13,279 nucleotides of DNA from Bacteroidales bacterium (GTDB taxonomy: Bacteria > Bacteroidota > Bacteroidia > Bacteroidales > VadinHA17), in NCBI GenBank assembly GCA_013314865.1, contig JABUEV010000019.1, positions 1-13,279 of the forward strand, written 5' to 3'. The first letter of the stretch is position 1. The number at the start of each line of letters is the position of its first letter. Below, piece by piece: positions 8,334 through 13,279 of the stretch. The translations under genes and the position numbers were made by a program. A model generated the notes under the pieces. The model saw nothing but the letters and a program-made list of their open reading frames with translations, searched no databases and was not told the origin of the DNA.

Positions 8334-8398
8334 CCCTCTATATGGAATAGAGAGGGCGAAAACCTGAACGAAGTGAAGAAAAAGGGGGTGAGTTCAGG
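8334..8398. repeat. Cluster of inverted repeats, possible dispersed repeat remnant
   Basis: A stem of CCCTCT-A-TAT (8334-8343) pairs with ATA-G-AGAGGG (8347-8356) around the loop GGA, with one mismatch. It is followed by a perfect 7-bp pair, CCTGAAC (8363-8369) and GTTCAGG (8392-8398). The block also holds runs of C and G (8332-8336, 8384-8388) that stand out in an AT-rich setting. This looks like a small mobile or dispersed intergenic repeat, but only one copy is in the window, so the assignment is a guess. Confidence 0.35.
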
Positions 8399-8460
8399 AA
8401 ATAATATGTCAGATTAATGCCTAAAATTTTTTTAAAACTGAATGAAGCATTTTCACTCCC

Positions 8461-9201
8461 TCACATAAACTTCTCCCTTTTCTGGAGGTTGTAGAGCGCC
8501 GCAAGGAGAAACAGAATAGCCCCTGTTACCAGTATGATCCTGTTGCGTATCGTTATGATTGCCCAGGCGGCTTCGTTTACATCATACGGAACGGCAAACG
8601 GATTCAAAAAAAGATTCCACTGACTCTTCCTTAACGGCTCCATCAATATCATGAAAAACAATCCGAATATTATCATCACCACCGCTGTGCCATTTCCGTT
8701 GCGGATTACCGTCGAAAGCATAAACGCCAGATTCCCTATAAACACTACAGGCACCATCACCTGAAGCGCTACTTCTAAAAAACTGAACCGAACTATAAGA
8801 ACCGACGTGAGCCATGTGAAAAACATCATAATAAGAAAAGCAACAATGTATATCAGCACCATCCTTACAAGCCAAACCTTGTAACGGTAATTCGGTATGC
8901 CGAAAAGTATCTCAATAGTTCGTGCATCCTGATCGTTCTGAATGCCAAAAACAGCGGGATAAAATACAAGAAGAGCCCCAGAGAAAAGAAATACGCCATA
9001 TAAATCACTCATCTGCGACACTTCGTTTGAAAATACATAAATCGCAGATAACCCCAGGTAAAATGCAAATGAACCTGCCAGAAACCAGATGAATTTGTTT
9101 GCGAAAATAATCCGCAGATTATACGCTGTCATCCTGTATCCGAGGTCGAGCAGTGACCTTAAGTTACTTTGTTTCTTTGGTTTTCCCGTTGCGTCTTCCA
9201 T
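8461..9201 (-). CDS. ABC-2-type transporter permease
   Basis: Integral membrane protein of 246 residues, predicted to be a permease partner for the ABC ATPase domain encoded just upstream. Six hydrophobic segments are visible at about residues 37-58, 67-88, 110-137, 143-165, 171-188 and 222-239, the usual number for ABC-2 permeases. Between helices 2 and 3, FGIQNDQDARTIEILFGIPN (residues 85-104) resembles the cytoplasmic coupling segment of such permeases. The ATG at 9199-9201 lies inside the end of the upstream gene and gives a 38-base overlap in another frame; a later ATG, at residue 24, is possible. The cargo is unknown. No further gene follows on this strand before the intergenic region. 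Confidence 0.75.
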   Translation of the reverse strand: MEDATGKPKKQSNLRSLLDLGYRMTAYNLRIIFANKFIWFLAGSFAFYLGLSAIYVFSNEVSQMSDLYGVFLFSGALLVFYPAVFGIQNDQDARTIEILFGIPNYRYKVWLVRMVLIYIVAFLIMMFFTWLTSVLIVRFSFLEVALQVMVPVVFIGNLAFMLSTVIRNGNGTAVVMIIFGLFFMILMEPLRKSQWNLFLNPFAVPYDVNEAAWAIITIRNRIILVTGAILFLLAALYNLQKREKFM

Positions 9202-12200
9202 TGTTTCCGTTGTTGTTTTGCCTTCTCAGAAGCCACAAATACGCATCCTCGAGGTTTGGTGTTGCCGGTGATGCTCCCTTGTACGGCTCTGCTTCTGATA
9301 TAATCCTCACTTTTACATTATTCCCGTCTGTCATGTGATGCACCACAAGAAATTTTTCAGTCATTGTGCTGAACTCCTCCGACGGCACTGTCAGATGCCA
9401 TACATGACCGTCTGCTTCTTTTATCATGTCGAGAGGCGACCCCAGGTATTTCAGCCTGCCTTTGTCGAGAACCGCAACCTTGTTGCATGAGCTTGAAATG
9501 TCTTCTATGATGTGTGTCGAAAAGATTATCACCCTCTCGCGGCTAAGCTCAACAAGCAGATTTCTGAACCTTATGCGCTCCCTCGGATCGAGACCTGCTG
9601 TCGGCTCATCCACAACCAGTATCCTCGGAAGGTGCAGAAGTATCTGCGCAATTCCCACTCTCTGCTTCATGCCTCCCGAATATGACCCTATCTTTTTATG
9701 CCTGTGCTCCTCCATGTGCACTGCCTTCAGAACATAAGTCACCCTTTCCTCTCTCACCGCCGGGTCGGTGATGTTTTTAAGCATGGCCTGGTAATGCAGG
9801 TATTCATGTGCCGTCATGTTTTCATAGCTTCCGAATTCCTGAGGCAGATACCCGATCAATCCCTGCAGTTCCTCCCTCTTTAACATTGTGTCGAGGCCGT
9901 TTATCCAGACTTTCCCATAGCTCTGCCCGTATATTCCGCAGATGATTCTCATGAGGGTTGTTCTTCCTGCCCCGTTGGGACCGAGCAGTCCGAACATTCC
10001 TTCTCCTATGTCGAGCGTCACGCCGCTTAAAGCCCTGAACGGCTTCTTCTTTTTTCCTATCAGCGGTACCGCGGCAACTATTTTGTATATTGTCTTTCTT
10101 AAATCTTTAAACCTTCCCTCAAGCCGGTAGATGTCAATATCTTCTTCCGATAAACGCCTTGCTGTCGTGTAGATGAAAAGGCATATAAACCAGATTATTC
10201 CGATTATCAGCACAACCGCAAGATTTTCCCACCTGAAGTAGAACCATGCAAATATCACCAGAGGAACCATCCAGAAAACCGCAAAATCGATCAGCCGTGT
10301 GACTTTTCCCTGAATTTTCCTTTTTCCTTCCGATGCTGAATATATCAGTACCGGCCTCACATAGTTCCAGACGGAAGAGAGCAACAGCCACGTGACAACG
10401 CTAAAGAAGAAGATCCAGAATCCTTTTTTCAGGTAGAAGCATGTAAACCATGTAAGAAAGGCCAGCAGGGGTGCCTGCCAGGCCAACCCGCTTAAATCGC
10501 GCCACGAAACCGGCTCTTTCTCAAGCCCCAGTCTTCTCCTTATCTTTTTTCCTGCCTTCAGCTCTCTTGTCCATCTGCTTTCACGGTCATAGATTTTGAC
10601 AAGGCTCTGGATGCGGATATTAATCGGCTCATCCGGTGCAATGACCGTCTCGCGTGCCTTTCTGAGGCTGTTCATGGCAAACCATGTAGTGGCGGGGATC
10701 ACTATCAGCGCCGTAAGGGTTGTAATAAGTTTCCAGATAAACCTGTCGATCTGGGTATAAATGACCAGGACAAGCAATGCAAAGACAATTATCTGAATGA
10801 GTTTAGTCCTCCAGTTAAGTGAATTAAACCATTGCAGGGAGTTTTCAAGTCCTGTGTAGAAGGTGGGTATAAACACAAGTGTCAGCAGTGTGCTTAAGGT
10901 AAGTCCTCCTATTACTGTGATAGCGAAGGAAGCGCCTATGACAGATACATATTCAGCCTTGCCCATGGCGAGGGGCAGCATGGCTATGACAGTGGTTGCG
11001 GCAGTAATGAGAATTGGCCTGATTCTTGCAAGTCCGGCACTCATCAGTGCCCTGTGCCTGCTTGTTCCGGTTCTTCTCAGGATGTTTGTATAGTCGACCA
11101 GGATTATGCCGTTGTTAACCACTATGCCGAGAAGTATGAGAAAGCCTGTAAGAGTGTTTGCATTAAGCAGTGAGTTTCCTGTAAGAATAAGAGCAATGAG
11201 CGATCCGAGGGCGGCAAGCGGTATGCTGAACATGAGTACAAACGGGGTTGCCAGCGATTCAAATACTGCCGCAAGGACCATGTATATTAGCAGAAAGGCC
11301 ACGCCAATAAGATAGTAGAAATCGCGCAGTTGATTCTCCTCATGAATGATCTCAATAGCAATCCCTGACGGAATGTTTAATCCTGCTATAACAGATTCAA
11401 GTTCATATCTTGCTCCGGCCAGAAGCTCTTTTGACTTTTTAATTTCGTTGGTAAAGTTATAGGTTACAGAAATTCTCTTTTCCTGGTTCTCCCTGTGAAT
11501 GCTTCCTGTGCCTCTTGAAAAGATGATATTAGCAAGGCTTTGCATTTCCATCACTGTGCCCTTGTTTGAAGTCACCTCAAGCTTTTTAAGGTCATCAAAT
11601 GTCTTTTCCTCGGCTTTTTCAACCCTGCCCTGTTCATCGGCATATTTCAGGACTATGTCGTACGAGTCAGTCCCGACTTTAAATTTAGCTCCGGAGGTGT
11701 ATTCCCTGCCAAAGGTTGCCAGAGCAGCTGTAAGGTTAGAAAGTGTGTAGTCATTCCTTGAAAGGAATTCGGTATCGAACAGAAGGTGAACTTCAGGCTT
11801 GTTTTCACGGATGTTTATTGAAGAGTTTTCAATTGTTGACAGGTCTTCAATGTATGATTTGACATCAGATGCAAGTCTTTTCATTTTTTCAAAATCCTGT
11901 CCTTTTATCACGATGCTTTCCCTGGTGGTACCGATGCCGAGGAGATTCATAAAGTCGAGGCCGGGATTATAGGAATCACCTGAAAAAGCTTCGCTTTCAT
12001 AACCGCCGCCGGCGCTGAAATCATCGAGGCTTACCTGTGCTGTGGAAATATTTTTGGTTTTCTCCGAAATTTCATTTTTTATCTCGGGCAGGCTCCTTTT
12101 GCTTTTCTTTTTCCACTCTTTGGCAAGGTTAACAGTGACGGTTGCTCTTTCCTCCTCAACCCTGCTGATTATATCACCTTTTTCAGGAAGGCCGGCGAGC

Positions 12201-13279
12201 CTTGATTCTATCTCTGCCACCACAGCGTCAGTTTTTTCGAGAGTAGAACCGCCGGGCATCAGTACCGAGAGCCTGAAACCGGGAGCTTCTATCTCTTCAG
12301 GCGAACTGATGCTCAGAGCCACGCTGATAAGCAGTGAGGCAAAGAACAAAACAAGAGTGCCGATAATGGTGGCGGCCGGATTTCTCATGCATGACTTCAG
12401 GATCACAAAATAAACCTGAATCACACGATTATGAATGGACATCCTTTTAAACACACTCTCTTCTCCTGACCTGTACCTTGAGAGAAGCCTGCAGGTCGCC
12501 ATCGGAATGAAAATCATGGCAACCGCGAATGATATCAGAAGAGTTGAGATAATGGAAATGCCTATATTCTTCCCGATAATTTTTACAAGGAAGTTTGAAG
12601 AGAATACAAAAGGAAGGAATACGATTATTGTTGTAAGCGTTGCGGCAAATATTGACCTGCTTACTTCTGTCACTCCCTGTCTGACTGCCTTTTCCGGAGG
12701 CAAGCCATTCCCTGAGAGCCGGTAGATATTCTCAAGTACCACCACGGAATTATCAACCAGCATTCCTATTGCCAGCGCCATTCCCACAAGAGTGAGACTG
12801 TTGATTGAAATTCCGCTTGCATAAAAGATATTGAAGGCTGTATAGACTGATACAGGAATTGAAACCGCAATTATAAAGACTATTCTGATATTTCTCAGGA
12901 ACAGCCAGAGAATTAGCACAGCCAGCAATGCTCCTGTTACTGCCAGGTTAATTATCTGGTTTATGTTCCTCTCCATTATGTCGGCGTTGTTGTTCTGAAC
13001 GACTATCTCCACGCCTTCAGGTGCGACCATCCTGTTCAGCTCCTTTATCTGGTCAAGCGTTCTGTGTGAAAGGTTGATAAGATTTGCCTGGTTGTCGTTG
13101 ATAAGAGTGACAGTGACCGCTTCCATTCCATTCACCCTGCTGTATGACGCTCTTTCCCTTACTCCAAACAGGATCTGCGAAATATCTTTAAGCTTTATTG
13201 TACCCTCTTTTTTTACAATTATCTCCCCGAGGTCATTTATATCCCTGTATTCTGCAGTTACATTCACAAAGTATCTCTC
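9164..13279 (-). CDS. RND efflux pump fused to ABC ATPase domain (5' end outside window)
   Basis: A single open frame of 1,371 visible codons, continuing past the right edge. The GTG at 13267 is not the real start: the frame is open to the edge and begins inside the RND porter domain, with roughly 200 or more residues missing. Numbering below counts 13267 as residue 1. Residues 1-808 are an AcrB-like RND pump: porter regions, helices from about 107, GMLVDNSVVVLEN at 168-180 (D172 equals the proton-relay Asp 407 of AcrB), a second periplasmic part, and GIVVNNGIILVDY at 714-726. Two extra helices lie at about 822-866. A strand-like INIRIQSLVKIYD (882-894) is followed by four helices (930-1035). 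The ABC ATPase then has Walker A GPNGAGRTT (1096-1104, Lys replaced by Arg), Q-loop LPQEF, signature YSGGMKQR, Walker B ILVVDEPTAGLD and H-loop STH. Role: inner-membrane export, substrate unknown. Confidence 0.85.
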   Translation of the reverse strand, partial: ERYFVNVTAEYRDINDLGEIIVKKEGTIKLKDISQILFGVRERASYSRVNGMEAVTVTLINDNQANLINLSHRTLDQIKELNRMVAPEGVEIVVQNNNADIMERNINQIINLAVTGALLAVLILWLFLRNIRIVFIIAVSIPVSVYTAFNIFYASGISINSLTLVGMALAIGMLVDNSVVVLENIYRLSGNGLPPEKAVRQGVTEVSRSIFAATLTTIIVFLPFVFSSNFLVKIIGKNIGISIISTLLISFAVAMIFIPMATCRLLSRYRSGEESVFKRMSIHNRVIQVYFVILKSCMRNPAATIIGTLVLFFASLLISVALSISSPEEIEAPGFRLSVLMPGGSTLEKTDAVVAEIESRLAGLPEKGDIISRVEEERATVTVNLAKEWKKKSKRSLPEIKNEISEKTKNISTAQVSLDDFSAGGGYESEAFSGDSYNPGLDFMNLLGIGTTRESIVIKGQDFEKMKRLASDVKSYIEDLSTIENSSINIRENKPEVHLLFDTEFLSRNDYTLSNLTAALATFGREYTSGAKFKVGTDSYDIVLKYADEQGRVEKAEEKTFDDLKKLEVTSNKGTVMEMQSLANIIFSRGTGSIHRENQEKRISVTYNFTNEIKKSKELLAGARYELESVIAGLNIPSGIAIEIIHEENQLRDFYYLIGVAFLLIYMVLAAVFESLATPFVLMFSIPLAALGSLIALILTGNSLLNANTLTGFLILLGIVVNNGIILVDYTNILRRTGTSRHRALMSAGLARIRPILITAATTVIAMLPLAMGKAEYVSVIGASFAITVIGGLTLSTLLTLVFIPTFYTGLENSLQWFNSLNWRTKLIQIIVFALLVLVIYTQIDRFIWKLITTLTALIVIPATTWFAMNSLRKARETVIAPDEPINIRIQSLVKIYDRESRWTRELKAGKKIRRRLGLEKEPVSWRDLSGLAWQAPLLAFLTWFTCFYLKKGFWIFFFSVVTWLLLSSVWNYVRPVLIYSASEGKRKIQGKVTRLIDFAVFWMVPLVIFAWFYFRWENLAVVLIIGIIWFICLFIYTTARRLSEEDIDIYRLEGRFKDLRKTIYKIVAAVPLIGKKKKPFRALSGVTLDIGEGMFGLLGPNGAGRTTLMRIICGIYGQSYGKVWINGLDTMLKREELQGLIGYLPQEFGSYENMTAHEYLHYQAMLKNITDPAVREERVTYVLKAVHMEEHRHKKIGSYSGGMKQRVGIAQILLHLPRILVVDEPTAGLDPRERIRFRNLLVELSRERVIIFSTHIIEDISSSCNKVAVLDKGRLKYLGSPLDMIKEADGHVWHLTVPSEEFSTMTEKFLVVHHMTDGNNVKVRIISEAEPYKGASPATPNLEDAYLWLLRRQNNNGNNGRRNGKTKETK

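Larger units (their letters stand above)
7874..8460. other. AT-rich intergenic region without genes or CRISPR repeats
   Basis: About 590 bases between the ABC permease stop and the cas operon. I find no convincing coding frame on either strand, no tRNA-like sequence and no regularly spaced repeats. It contains a GC-rich hairpin at 8137-8153 and a cluster of inverted repeats at 8334-8398, annotated separately. The upstream permease transcript should end somewhere here, but no canonical stem followed by a T-run is seen on the minus strand. Confidence 0.6.

Noticed and set aside
7843-8460. CRISPR array next to the cas operon
   Set aside because: No direct repeats of 20-40 bases at regular spacing were found; a single GTTTCA on the minus strand near 7870 is chance.
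8582-8875. Second minus-strand frame inside the permease gene
   Set aside because: It is a shifted frame of the permease; the permease frame gives six clean helices and this one does not.
12042-12413. Plus-strand frame of 123 codons
   Set aside because: It lies opposite the RND part, and its hydrophobic, serine-rich translation is that expected from the antisense of a membrane protein gene.
13265-13267. GTG as the start of the RND-ABC gene
   Set aside because: The frame stays open to the window edge, and the sequence here is inside the RND porter domain, so the true start lies outside.

Overview
All genes seen in this window lie on the minus strand, and both ends of the window cut through a gene. 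The organism is most likely a member of the Bacteroidota, probably from a Bacteroidales-like group. The grounds are AT-rich gene junctions without Shine-Dalgarno sequences, cas protein sequences that look like Bacteroidota versions, and an RND pump of the kind common in that phylum. This is a judgement from sequence character, since no marker gene is present.

Region 1 (about 1-7824) is a type III-A (Csm) CRISPR-Cas interference operon. In transcription order, from high to low coordinates, it reads cas6 - cas10/csm1 - csm2 - csm3 - csm4 - csm5 - csx1 (TIGR02221/Csx2-like). The first six genes overlap or are separated by at most 17 bases. The csx1 gene follows after a gap of about 96 bases that holds clear palindromes, and it runs off the left edge. 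Cas6 should process crRNA. Csm2, Csm3, Csm4 and Csm5 form the backbone of the effector on the crRNA. Csm3 keeps the Asp expected for target RNA cleavage. Cas10 keeps both the HD motif and the GGDD cyclase motif, so target binding should trigger ssDNA cleavage and cyclic oligoadenylate synthesis. The CARF-bearing Csx1 is the expected receptor. No cas1/cas2 and no CRISPR array are visible.

Region 2 (about 7825-8460) is an AT-rich intergenic stretch. It holds a possible promoter for the cas operon and several inverted repeats, but no convincing gene and no CRISPR repeats.

Region 3 (8461-13279) is an export locus. Its main gene is one uninterrupted reading frame of more than 1,370 codons. It joins an RND (AcrB-type) pump, extra membrane segments and a full ABC ATPase domain into one polypeptide. 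A separate six-helix ABC-2-type permease follows with a 38-base overlap. Three things stand out. The RND-ABC fusion itself is unusual. The first strand of the ABC domain appears to be separated from the rest by a membrane-spanning insertion. The Walker A lysine is replaced by arginine while the other ATPase motifs are intact. This locus is the most unusual content of the window.
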